A stretch of 64,000 nt of DNA from Trebouxia sp. TZW2008. Lineage: Eukaryota > Chlorophyta > Trebouxiophyceae > Trebouxiales > Trebouxiaceae. The stretch spans positions 1-64,000 of the forward strand of contig BDIU01000314.1 of assembly GCA_002118135.1 (NCBI GenBank), in the 5' to 3' direction. The notes under the pieces were generated by a model. It was not told where the DNA came from. It made no database searches and worked only from the letters and a program-made list of their open reading frames with translations. A program made the translations under genes and the position numbers. This document shows positions 24,301 through 33,669 of this stretch, piece by piece (position 1 is the stretch's first letter; each line of letters starts with the position of its first letter).

Positions 24301-26346
24301 TCAAATACATTGTGAGATAGAGCATGGAGCTTGCAATACACGCCTGCTCTGCTGCTGACAGCCATATATTGGTCAGACACCTGGCATGCGCAGGTTCACA
24401 TCTGCATTGCAACATTGTACGCCCTGCAGCATTTCTGCACTGCAACAGCCACACTGCTGCATCTGGTGCCGAGCAAATATGCTCAAAGATAGTTGCCTTG
24501 TGACTGTGTAAACTCGGACTGACCCTTTGAGCCTAAACAGAACGCAATTTGAACGACGTCAGTGAATGACTGAATGTTGCCTGGCTGCAGGTCCACAGCG
24601 CAAGATGTGACCAGTGTTGTTGGCGCAGTCAATGCAACAACCATCTTCCTGGGAGCGTTGTACGCTCTAAATGTGTTGCCGGTCATATCAGTGGAAAGAG
24701 CAGTATACTACAGAGAGCGCTCCTCATTCTTCTACCATTCGCTGCCCTTCTCCCTGGCTCAGTGTACTGTGGAGATCCCGTACATCTTTGTCCAAGCGTG
24801 CGTGTACAGTTGCATTGTCTATTGGTGCTGTGGCCTGGAAGTCAATGTTGGTGAGTCAGCTTCCTTATGCTTTGGCTTGCTGACACTTTAGCCTGAAGCT
24901 TGAACAACTAGCTGCCTGGTGAATTGCCTACAAACATTTAGGGGTTTTTGTTTTCAGTTTTTCAAGTTAGTGTTTGTTCTAAATTTTGGGCCTGCAGTCA
25001 ATCCTTGCTTTGCTGCTATCATAACTCCTGATCATGCTATGTGGCTGCTGCCCAAGCAGTGCTCTTGACTGGTTGTGCAGTCAAACTCAGCGCAGCGCAG
25101 TCCAGTGCACACTTGCATTTAGCACAAAGGCTGTGCCAGCAGTAACATCAATTGCCAGCATGTTGCAATCACGAACGCCTCCCGTGACTCATTGAATGTT
25201 TGAATCTATTAGTTCCATAACAAGAGATTGTTTTCCAGGCAAACTCCATTACTCATTGCTGCTTTGCTGCTCTCCTTGATGTGTTTCAAGACCTTGACTC
25301 AGGAAAAGCTTGACCTCATCACTGCTGTGACATAAGTTTGTTCTGTGTCATGCAGGCAAATTCTTCTATTTCTTGTTGTTCCTACTGCTGACCCTGGACT
25401 ACTTCACGCATGTGGGCATCATGAGCGTGAATGTCTCCTCAAATCTTCAGATTGCCACAACAGTGCTGCTGACCCTCATTCCCACCTGGAATGTCATTTC
25501 TGGGTTCTACATCCCAAAACCAGTAAGTCAAACAGTGTGCTTGCTGTCTCACTGTACAACATTCACCATGAAACGTCAGCTTCTGATGTTACAAAGTCAC
25601 ATCCTGGCGGCTAAATGGCCTTGACTCAATGTTGTGTAAACATCAACGGACATCTATGTATGATGTTGGAGGAATGTCAGTGTGGCTGAGGCTGGCATGT
25701 GGATGTCAATTTGCCTGCTTATTCAATTCCCAGGCTGTCTGTAGACAGAGGCTCCCGTTGTGACGCCTAATGGCATAGAACAGTTTCTCGTTTTCTTGTT
25801 TCCATTTTAGCAGGACCCTGTTGCACCTTTTAACCTTCTGCGCTCATTGTGCTGATCGATGATGTCAATGCATACTCTGAAAGTGCAGTGCTCGGCATCA
25901 GGAGTTGCCTTATGTGCTGGAGATCAACACAGGACCAAACTGACTGAAGACAGTTCACTGCTCCAGCTGGGCCTGCTAAGTCTGTCTAGCATGCGTTTTC
26001 AATCAATGTATGAGCATGCATGGCAAGTGTCCATCACAGTAACTTGCAGCCATGCTGACCTGCATTGTGCTTACAGAGAATCCGTGGGTGGTGGATTTGG
26101 GCTTTCTATCTGAACCCTATGACCTGGACCACGTATGGACTTGTTGCAAGTCAACTTGGGGATGTAACCGATGTCATCACAGGGTCTGACGGCACAACAA
26201 CCACCATTGCTGACTACATCAGCCAGGATTTGGGCTTCCAGCATTACTACATTGGCTGGTGTGTGCTCATATCAATAGGCTTTTGCCTCTTTTTCAGGGT
26301 TGTCTCTGCCATAGCTTTGCAGTATTTGAATTTCCAGACCAGATAG
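9311..26346 (+). CDS. Full-size PDR-type ABCG transporter (27 exons)
   Basis: ATP-driven exporter of the plant/fungal pleiotropic drug resistance group, order NBD1-TMD1-NBD2-TMD2. Exons: 9311-9648, 9826-9946, 10259-10342, 10901-10996, 11902-12061, 12352-12476, 13065-13167, 13486-13715, 14197-14340, 14796-14905, 15758-15989, 16322-16375, 16941-17065, 17681-17841, 18467-18730, 19190-19371, 20159-20461, 20820-20922, 21261-21457, 21776-21929, 22372-22481, 22787-23013, 23727-23829, 24079-24203, 24591-24850, 25356-25522, 26077-26346. Sum 4548 nt, 1515 aa. NBD1: GPPGSGKSS (about residue 189), [31 protein letters not shown]2: GASGAGKTT (about 960), [32 protein letters not shown]. The unequal signatures and Gln H-loop in NBD1 are usual for plant PDRs. 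A 100-residue Ala/Gly-rich linker precedes NBD2. Intron 7 begins GCAAGC (GC donor). Substrate unknown. Many exons have decayed edge copies in the introns. Confidence 0.95.
11045..11345 (+). repeat. Intronic tandem repeat, ~55 bp unit
   Basis: Four to five copies of a unit containing TTAGTCAGCAGTACA, CCCTGTATATACTATCATAT and CTTCTGG, in intron 4 of the ABC gene. No coding echo recognised. Confidence 0.8.
11395..11665 (+). repeat. Intronic tandem repeat, ~110 bp unit
   Basis: Two clear copies, plus parts, of a unit with TGTCTCAAACTTGTCC, CATCACAGCTATGTGCA and CTATGCTGCATATGATCCT, in intron 4 of the ABC gene. Confidence 0.75.
11765..11850 (+). repeat. Echo of ABC exon 5 start
   Basis: GAGCAAATTGCAACATGTGAAAGG onward reads [20 protein letters not shown], matching the real exon at 11902, which reads [19 protein letters not shown] with its acceptor. 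Copy spacing is about 130 bp. Confidence 0.85.
12555..12645 (+). repeat. Echo of ABC exon 6 end (donor side)
   Basis: The downstream copy reads [20 protein letters not shown] in a shifted frame. The real exon end at 12409-12476 reads [20 protein letters not shown] and is followed by the donor GTGAGC. Confidence 0.88.
13834..13885 (+). repeat. Echo of ABC exon 8 end (donor side)
   Basis: [13 protein letters not shown] followed by GTAGCATGCCC repeats the exon 8 end [13 protein letters not shown] followed by GTATGCCC. Confidence 0.88.
14448..14499 (+). repeat. Echo of ABC exon 9 end (donor side)
   Basis: AGCATGCCTACATGACTGTTGGGGTATGC repeats the end of exon 9 with its GTATGC donor, about 150 bp downstream of the original at 14297-14346. 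Confidence 0.88.
14660..14742 (+). repeat. Echo of ABC exon 10 start
   Basis: TAG acceptor then [20 protein letters not shown]; the real exon at 14796 reads [20 protein letters not shown]. The echo stays open but lacks the rest of the exon. Confidence 0.88.
15190..15757 (+). repeat. Three echoes of ABC exon 11 start, ~178 bp period
   Basis: Units start at 15231, 15402 and 15580 before the coding copy at 15758, so spacings are 171, 178 and 178. Each holds about 50 bp of intron end with a TTGCAG acceptor and about 125 bp of exon ([18 protein letters not shown]). The 15580 copy is open for its whole exon-like length. Only the copy at 15758 continues into [15 protein letters not shown]. Confidence 0.92.
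16683..16940 (+). repeat. Five 51-bp echoes of ABC exon 13 start
   Basis: The unit holds the acceptor and FFPAWC. Two adjacent units at about 16831-16932 are nearly identical and exactly 51 bp apart, so the repeat stays in frame as a 17-residue unit ([17 protein letters not shown]) running into the real exon at 16941. Confidence 0.9.
17488..17540 (+). repeat. Echo of ABC exon 14 start
   Basis: CAGGACGTACTGGGCTGATCTGTTCCTGACTAACATG repeats the acceptor-proximal part of exon 14 (GGACGTACTGGCTGATCCTGTTCCTGACCAATATG at 17685). Confidence 0.85.
18262..18405 (+). repeat. Echo of ABC exon 15 first half
   Basis: The region from TACTGGATCTTCTCTGTGGC through AAAGCAGTGAAGCGCCCC to CCATCAGCATAGGGGATGC matches 18496-18609 of exon 15. 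Small indels and a TGA in place of TGG kill the frame. Confidence 0.88.
18755..18992 (+). repeat. Two echoes of ABC exon 15 end (donor side)
   Basis: The parts GCTATGCCGTGGTGTTTAGC and CACCTTCTTGTCGTGTGAAC (near 18920-18980), and a weaker copy near 18760-18830, repeat the exon end coding [17 protein letters not shown] and the donor. Confidence 0.82.
19525..20110 (+). repeat. Four echoes of ABC exon 17 start (linker)
   Basis: Copies begin near 19535, 19735, 19850 and 20042, each with GTGCAGCAAGGG-like acceptor sequence and GGGGCAGCCYACA. The third is long (to about 20005) and reads [20 protein letters not shown], nearly matching the real exon at 20159. It stays open and might be an alternative linker exon. 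Confidence 0.88.
23085..23365 (+). repeat. Three echoes of ABC exon 22 end (donor side)
   Basis: The exon end [13 protein letters not shown] plus GTGAGC (22978-23018) recurs near 23092, 23207 and 23322 as [12 protein letters not shown], a frameshifted version, and FAEALQESD. Period about 115 bp. Confidence 0.9.
23868..24052 (+). repeat. Minisatellite with TGTGC run in intron
   Basis: About three ~60-bp units contain GGCTTGCCATGACCAGACATG, ending in pure runs of GCTGT. It ends just before the acceptor of exon 24. Confidence 0.85.
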
Positions 26347-26425
26347 GCAGTTGCGACATTGATTGTGACATGAGGCTGTCATGCCTTTGAGCTCTCAACT
26401 CAAGTAGGCAGTTGTGACATCTATT
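26340..26425 (+). repeat. Two-copy repeat spanning the ABC stop codon
   Basis: TAGGCAGTTGCGACATTGATTG at 26344 is repeated as TAGGCAGTTGTGACATCTATTG at 26406. The first includes the stop codon. Confidence 0.75.
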
Positions 26426-27212
26426 GTATTTGTTGGCTATCATGGCATGATTGGCCTTGCATGTGTGCTTGTCCAATGCTGTGGCATGTTGACTTTGTCA
26501 TTGCAGGGAGCAGTATTTATGGCCATGATCTGTGAGCAGTGCTGACTTTGGCTGGTGATAGCTAGCTTGACTTGAAGTATCATACCTTCCTAGCCTCATT
26601 AGGAACTAGGTGTCTGGGTGGTCATCAACTTTATTCATAGTGGTTCCCAGGATCTCTGCGTTGCCTTTATATGGTGACGTTTGTGAGCAATGCACAGTGT
26701 GGTTTTATCAGCGCTGTTGTCAAGCTCTGGCTCTGTAATAACTGCGCATTTGCCAACTTTGCAAAGATACATGTGAACTCATTGTATACACAACGCATTG
26801 GTCCATTTTGTGCCGCTCACTCTGCCAGCTGACAAGTGCTGTGTCGACTTTTGCAATGGCTGGCATGAAACAAACCAGTGTCAGAACAGCAGCTGCTGTG
26901 CCCGCCTTGTATTAGAAGGAGGTGTTGCCCTCTCTCCCAAATGCTATGTCAAACACTCCTTATGACTGCACTGCTGTTGCTGTGCCAGGTTTGTGAAGCA
27001 ATGAAACCATCGAAGGCTTGTTGTTGGGGAAAGGCTTGATGTAGAGCCTTGCATGTATTGCTATTTGACTCAGGTAGATGCTAACACTCTGTGGCTTGCA
27101 AATTCACAATTGTAAATTTGCCAAGCCCTCAAAGACCCTCAACTGCATTGAGCTGGCCACATCACTCCAGACATCACCTGCGCCACAGGTTTGTACTTGC
27201 TACACGCGCAAC
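26347..27212. other. Intergenic region, ABC transporter to glycosylase
   Basis: Both flanking genes are on the plus strand. The region must hold the 3' end of the ABC transcript and the glycosylase promoter. No further gene, RNA or clear repeat was recognised. Confidence 0.5.
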
Positions 27213-30170
27213 ATGACAGCCAAACGCAAAGGGTTGAGATCCCACGCCGCAGAGTCGCCCAGTAGCACAGGTCCAGCGAAAGAAGTTGAGAAAAAGCGCA
27301 AGCGGGATGATCAAGATCAGCAGGAGACATCCGACTCAGAGAAGAAAGTCCGCACTCCGAAAACCGTCAAGCGACAGAAGAATGCTACACCAGTCGAAAG
27401 CGATGGCTACTGTGGGCCGTATCCACAGCATCTCCGGCCGACTGCTCAAGAGTGTCAGGTGATGTCAGCAAACCACGTCTCAAGCCTGCATCTCACTGTC
27501 CAGCTTGGTCCATGCATCAGTCTGAACTGGCAGGCAGCAAGAGACGGCCTAGCAGCTTTGCATGGCGATCCCAAACGCGCTGCTTTGGGAGAGGAGAAGT
27601 TTGAGGCTGCTGAAGGCCAGGAAGCTGCCAAGTCCCAAAAGGAGTCCTGGCAGAAGACAGTCTTGGACTCCTTGGTAAGCAAAACGCACAATGCTCTGCA
27701 GACATGCAGTTGGTTTCTGCAGTTGCTCAGGTGGAAATTCCAGGCCTTGTGCGCTGGCATAAATTGACTGTGGCGTGACTGGCTCAGGTGTGCACCATTC
27801 TGTCTCAGAACACAACAGATGTCAACAGCGCCAGGGCATTTGCCAATCTGAAGCAGAAATTTCCTGAGTGGGAAATGGTGCGTACTGCAGAGAACGGTAT
27901 GCTTGGCTAAGGTGCTGGTCATCAGTTTCATCCAATGTTTCTGCAGACTTGATGCACAAGAGCTTTCCTGCATGTCCCTTTTGTACCCAGTGAGGTTGCT
28001 TTCAGGTGCTGTTGAAGAAAGTATCAAATCAGGGGGCCTTGCTGCAATCAAGACAGAGCGTATCAAGGTACGTCAAACAGCTGCATGGCAAAGGCAAGTG
28101 AAATTGTTTGCGCATGGCTTGACCTGCGCAGCAACAGCCAGATATATCATGCTCAGCAGACCCACACAACATAGTCATGGCTGACAATGCTGCTAGCTAT
28201 TGATCATCTGTGACAGTCATGTTCTTCCAATCATGTTCAATCAATTGTCATTGTCCAATCATTTGTGGCAATCATGTTCTTGGTTTTTCTCAAACAGCAT
28301 TTGGCACCTACTGCACCAACCCTGCCACAAGCGACAAGCAGCTAATAGGGAATCAGATTCACAGTCACTGAGCCACAAAGCGCTCAGCATCAAGTATGAA
28401 CATCTGTACCTCTTCAGGTCATTCTCAACACCTTGAAAACAGAGCGGGGCGAATGCAGCTTGGAGCACCTTCAGCAGAGCACTGATGATGAAATCAAAGC
28501 CGAGCTGGAGAGATTCAAGGGCGTCGGCAAGAAGACCATCGCTTGCGTGCTGATGTTCTGCCTTGACAGGCATGAGTTTCCGGTAGATACCCATGTGTGG
28601 AGAATCACCAAGGCCATGGGGTGGGTGCCTGCCAAGGCAACTAGGGATGAGGCATATGCTCACCTAAACGCCAGAATACCAGATGACCTTAAGTGAGTGC
28701 CACAGATTCCACACATCCAGCTATTCAAACTCACTCACTCACTCACTCACTCACTCCTTCACTCACTCACTCACTCCTTCACTCACTCCTTCACTCACTC
28801 ACTCACTCACTCACTCACTCACTCACTCACTCACCCCCTCATTCACTCATTCATTCAGTCGTAATGCATGCTGGCCGGGCCCACCTAGGCAGGTACTGGG
28901 GTCACCAACTGTCTCCGACCATTGAACATTGTGCTCACCTGATTCATGTACACTGATTACGAAGGGGCAAGAGATTCCCCACAGCATTGTCTTAAGTCTC
29001 ATCAGCTTTTGATCTGACGGCTATTGCCATTTGAAGCTTGCAGCTACCGACCATGTGATGTCACCCATACATGCTGCTCAGAGATATGCACATGCGGCAT
29101 TGATTGTCAAAATCAGGTGTGCAGTTGTGCGGGCTTACGAGAGAAGACAAATGTCACATGGTGATAGTGCCAGCAGACATTCTCTTCACGAGGTGGTCTG
29201 CACACTGGACACCATTTGACTGCACGTTGCAGATCACCATTTGAAAAGAATGTCTGCTTGCGCTGTCACCCTGTAAGATCTGGCTTGTCTCGTAAGCCCG
29301 ACTGACTGCACATCGGCACTTGACTGAATACAAATTACTGCTCACTATTGCTGATTCACTTCATGTGTACACAGATAGACAATTGGAGACTGGGAAGTTT
29401 GTCAGGTCAAAAAGACGCAGCTTTGGCAATCCTGCAGCGAGACATTCACGCTGCCAGATTTATTGCAGTTGAGCGCTGCTCAAGCCAAATGCAGCATATG
29501 CACATTGCCTGAGCGAGATTGAGTGATGACCAGGTCATAATGGCCCTGTTGGCATCTGATTGTTCGTGATTGTCTTGATCTAGCATGCAGTATTGCATGC
29601 CTCCTACCTGTTGGGGTGTGAGGCGTCTTACTTGGGCAACTCCACGTTGTAGACACAAGACTATAGAAGCTCAGTCTGTGCTGCTAGGCATCTTAACAAA
29701 AGCCTATGTGAATAGAGGCACCCCAGAGTCTTGTAGACAGGTGTATTTTGCTGTTGTGCAAGTATGACTTGCAAAAGCGTTTGCAGTCAAATGTGTCTAT
29801 CCAGCTGTTGTTGTGCAGGTATGACTTGCATGTGTTGCTGGTCAACCATGGCAAGCGGTGTCCGCGCTGCGCAAAGAATGGTAAGCCTAGAAAGGCTTCA
29901 GACGGCGATTGTCCTCTCTTTGGCACCAAGAATGTGAACAAGATCCTCAAGGAGGAACTTGACACCTCCATTGATGTGCCTGACATCAAACAAGGTCCAG
30001 ATGCAGCTTTAGGGTCTGCTCACAGGAAGCACACATCAGATGACCAAAGTGATGAAGAGTCTGAAACCAGCTTGACTGAAGGAGTCAGGGTTGAGGTCAA
30101 AAAGGAAGCAAACGAAAGATCAGTGCCAGTCAAGCCAGATCCTGACATCAAGGATGAGCCTGGTGCATGA
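27213..30170 (+). CDS. HhH-GPD superfamily DNA glycosylase (6 exons)
   Basis: Base-excision repair glycosylase/AP lyase of the endonuclease III fold, closest by eye to the plant group typified by Arabidopsis At3g47830. Exons: 27213-27458, 27534-27674, 27788-27896, 28006-28067, 28418-28692, 29819-30170; 1185 nt, 394 aa. A basic N-terminus (KRKRDD, KTVKRQKN) suggests nuclear import. The core reads ILSQNTTDVNSARA, then the helix-hairpin-helix ERFKGVGKKTIACV with Lys at about 225, then FPVDTHVWRITKAMGW with the catalytic Asp at about 243. After it comes HGKRCPRCAKNGKP, with Cys spacing 2 then 12, not the C-x6-C-x2-C-x5-C iron-sulphur site of bacterial Nth. The acidic/basic tail is likely disordered. 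Starts upstream of 27213 are open in frame to 27078, but that stretch has no family support. Substrate specificity unknown. Confidence 0.9.
28728..28862 (+). repeat. (ACTC)n microsatellite in glycosylase intron 5
   Basis: About 30 tetranucleotide units with a few TTCACTCC interruptions, starting 36 bp after the exon 5 donor. Confidence 0.95.
29740..29795 (+). repeat. Echo of glycosylase exon 6 start
   Basis: TTGTGCAAGTATGACTTGCA at 29754 repeats the acceptor and start of exon 6 (TTGTGCAGGTATGACTTGCA at 29811) and breaks down afterwards. Period about 57 bp. Confidence 0.8.
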
Positions 30171-30882
30171 CCTGCGTCAATTGTGTCAAATTCATTGAAA
30201 TACAAAACAGCTTCCGACAGACTTGCATGGAGGGAGTTGATCACGCCTGTACACAGCTAATTGCAGGGATTCAAAGCCTGCCTAGCAAATGGTTCCTGGG
30301 GAGTGAATGAATGACTTGAAATGCTCGTGTTGCCTGCATATGAACGGTTGCATCTTGCTACCTTGAGTGTTTGACGGCATTTGTGTGAACTTTGCTGCTT
30401 GTCCTGTCGTTTGGCCAGTCGGACTGCTGGACCTTTTGATGGCATGGGAAAATCTGTTCGACTCAGCGACGTTCTCACAGGGTACATTCGCAAATACCAT
30501 CTGTGATCTGGCTGAGCAACCTCGGAAAAGGCTGGACTGTAAGAAGCGTGCTGACAAAGAGCAGTACTGAACATTGTAATGTGGGCTGCAGACAACAGGC
30601 ATGTCAAGAGGCAATGCATACTATCTCAGGCAGCCATCAGTTCGAGTCATGAGAGTGCCTGCATCATCACTCACGTTTCAGCTGATGCGGAATTCCACTT
30701 AGAGTCTATTCATCACAGTTGCTGGTGTTGAGGCTGCTGCATCTGTAGCATTCAGCCGCCACCAGTATGCACCTTGAGGGGACCATGCGTCAGGAACCCT
30801 GAACCATGTGTTCAGAAGCAGCGTCTGGCCAGCATGATCGCTTGCGCGTACGAAATATACACAGCCAGCAAATTCTATGCTT
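30171..30882. other. Convergent intergenic region, glycosylase and RibD
   Basis: No gene was recognised in this ~700 bp. It contains one copy of a dispersed motif at about 30268-30310 (AAAGCCTGCCTAGCAAATGG then GAATGAATGA), also found near 39485, 39622 and 47325. Confidence 0.5.
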
Positions 30883-33027
30883 TCAGAGGGTCATGATGGG
30901 AGCCTCTGTTGATTGAGGCAGCCCGGTACACAGCTTTCTGCAGCAGCTGTTGCATGGACTTCAATCCGCTTGAGCCCTTACGAAGGAGCCATGCGTTCCA
31001 TGAATTCACGGTTGATGTCATAGCACTCTTGCTCTTCCTTGCCGCGTATGTATGCCACATCTATGCCAGCCCTGGTCAGTGTGTCCACGCCAGCATTGTT
31101 GACTAGTGGATTAGGGTCCCTGACTCCAACAAACACCTGCAGGGGTTAGAGCATGTGATTTCGTGCATTGTGCCAATTCTGCTGTGATTTTAGACAGGGG
31201 TAACACGTATGATTTTGCCTTTGGGGTAGCATCATCAAAGGCGTTTGACTAGTCTAACAGCTTGCCTTTCCAAATGATTTGGTGTAGTATTGCAAAACAG
31301 AGTGTAATAATCAATTTTTGGTCATAATGACCCCGCAGGGCTTCATATAGACAGTGTCAGGCTTTTGTGAATCACATCACTAGCATGAGCAGCCATGAGA
31401 GACAGTCAATCACAAAGGGGCACATGGAATTGAAAGCAATGCTGCAAGGTAAATATGCACCTTTGCACCCTTTGCTTTTACCTGGTATTATGGTGCAGGT
31501 CAAGTTGCCAACATGGGAAACCATGTGAGACAGTCATTTGCAAAGGCAATCTTGGAAAATTGCAAGCTGTGCTGCAAGGTGACTGTACCCATGCAACCTT
31601 TGTATTCACATGGCTTGGCATTATGATGCAGGTCAGGCGTTAACATGGGAAGCCATGTGAGATAGTCATCTGCCAAGACAATTCAGGGAGGTCGCTAGCT
31701 ATGCTGCAGGGTGACTGGACAGTAAGTTCCCTGTTTCAGGACACCCAACGTAAGGACATTTTGTGTAAGGACCAGGCGATTGGGAAGCACTTGCTGCATT
31801 CTAACTGCAGTGGTATCTCTGAGTAAGGACAACCCAATGCAAGGACATTTTGCTTGGTTGTCAATGTAGTCGTCAGAAGGAGAAGTTACTGTACCTTTGC
31901 AACCTTTGCATCCACCAGGGCTTGACTGCATGGTGGGGTCTTGCCATAGTGGTTGCAGGGCTCAAGGGTCACATAAGCTGTTGCATGCTCTGCTTGCTGA
32001 CCTGCAACAATTCAACCTTATGCATGCGCCAGTTGCAGTGCAATTTGGCACAAACCATGATTGCGCAGACGCAACTGGGTATAGATTCCGGTATCGCGGG
32101 GTGACTACCCTTGAAGCGACGCAACATCTGGAAAGTGTCCTGTTTGCTGTGACGCACCGAGACAATCTCATGAGAGGCGTCACACATACAGCAGTGCTGC
32201 TTGTGATATAACCTGACTGCAGATGCAATTAGGTACAGACTCCTGACTCTGAACAAGACTGCCTGTGAATTGACCTCTGGACTACAATGTGACTACTCAC
32301 CCATGACTCATCAGCTACACACTGGTCAAGTTCACTGCATGTTCAACCATGGTCATAGCAAGTGCATACCTGCTGCCCGCAGAGCAAAGACTTCAGCATG
32401 AGGCTCTCCTGCTTTTGGATGGTAGCCTTCACCGATAACCTGCACGCAAATCAAGTTTGAGCATTGTTATAGACACATGCCAAGCTGCTTGTTAAGCCTG
32501 CTAGCTGTGTACAGAGCCATTATTGGAGTCAAAACGCTTTTGTGTCCAGCGATGATGCTTGTCTCCCTTCAATCAGAACCAAAGCAACCACTGTGATGGC
32601 TTTTGAAAATGTTCTTGTTTGCCACTGATGTGCTTGTGGATGTTGTGGGTGGGTACCATGCTACCTTGCCTTGCTTGACAATGACACAGCCCACAGCAGG
32701 ATTGGGATAGGTCTTGCCCAGTCCCTGTTTTGCCAGAGTCAAGGCATGCTGCATGTGTCTTCTGTCTTGTTCACTGACTTCTTGGCTGCCTTGGCTCGGA
32801 GCTGAGCAACAATGAGGGCGCTCAGAATGCAGATGGCAGAAAATGCAGCAAGGCATTTCAGCAAGGAGGGCATACCGCTTGCCTGCGACTGTTGGTTGGA
32901 TTGGCACGGCATGTGTGATTTGTATTGTCTGAGAGAGGCTGATTGCTGAGCGAGGCGACACGGCAAAGCTCGTCTTGACGTGTCCCTTTGAATGCATCTC
33001 CCAACAAGACACTGTTGAGGACGACAA
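30883..33027 (-). CDS. RibD/PyrD-type riboflavin biosynthesis deaminase
   Basis: Zinc deaminase of riboflavin synthesis, acting on the diaminohydroxyphosphoribosylamino-pyrimidine; in plants and algae it is plastidial. Exons in gene order: 33027-32665, 32439-32370, 32001-31895, 31136-30982, and tentatively 30937-30883 (750 nt, 249 aa). The first ~75 residues are rich in Ser, Arg and Ala and fit a transit peptide. Then come RRHMQHALTLAKQGLGKTYP, NPAVGCVIVKQGK, the zinc motif GEPHAEVFALRAAG (HAE), YVTLEPCNHYGKTPPC (PCxxxGxxPPC), and FVGVRDPNPLVNNAG. All joints keep phase. The C-terminal reductase-like domain is absent from this model; either the protein is deaminase-only or later exons were missed. 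The last exon is the weakest part. The start could lie at a later Met. Confidence 0.85.
31430..31715 (-). repeat. Two echoes of RibD exon 3 end (donor side)
   Basis: Segments with GCACCTTTGCACCCTTTG and CTGTACCCATGCAACCTTTG are about 130 bp apart. They repeat the plus-strand sequence at 31889-31912 (CTGTACCTTTGCAACCTTTG), the donor and last codons of exon 3. They lie downstream in gene direction. Confidence 0.75.
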
Positions 33028-33669
33028 AGAGTTGCGTGGCTATTTGCACTGCAGGACGGGAACATACTCAGGCTTCAACGGTTTGGAAGCGGCAGCGCGC
33101 CCAACGTCAAATTGTAGCCATATTGTTCAGTTGGACGATTGTACGCCCAAGTTCTATAGCGCTCGATCGCTTCAATCAAGGCTGAATTTTGCTCTGACCA
33201 TGACATGGCATGCACCATTGGCATGACATGCAAGGCTTGCTGATACTTCAGGCTGACAGTCCAAAAACCCTGGAGCCTTCACCAGTTCTGGCCAGAAGTA
33301 GTCTGCATGCAGGCACTTAGCAGAATGTGTGACAGAAGGTTGAGATCGAGATCAACAAGGTGAGAACAGCAGTGACATTTGACTTGCGGAATATCACCGT
33401 CATCATTTCTGGATCTCAGCATCTCCATTGATGATGTGTCCGGTGTACACATGTGTGCGGAGCAAAACAGGGAATGGAAAATTTTGCTTCTGTGACCACA
33501 TTATGCCTGGCAGCTCAAAGCACAGACATGTCATGAGTCTGTGCTCAATTTGACACTGATATCAATAAACATGATTGTCAAGTCACGATGGAGGCAGCTG
33601 AGTCACCATAATAATTTGCCAGATCATAGGACTGTCAGCTTGTAATACTATACTGGTGTAGAGCATCAA
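33028..33669. other. Intergenic region, RibD promoter side and DNAJB13 3' side
   Basis: Both neighbours are on the minus strand. Apart from a short repeat of CATGACATG around 33198-33235 no gene or structure was recognised. Confidence 0.5.

Noticed and set aside
28683..28956. Frames reading SLTHSLTH repeats
   Set aside because: Translation of the ACTC microsatellite in a glycosylase intron, not a gene.
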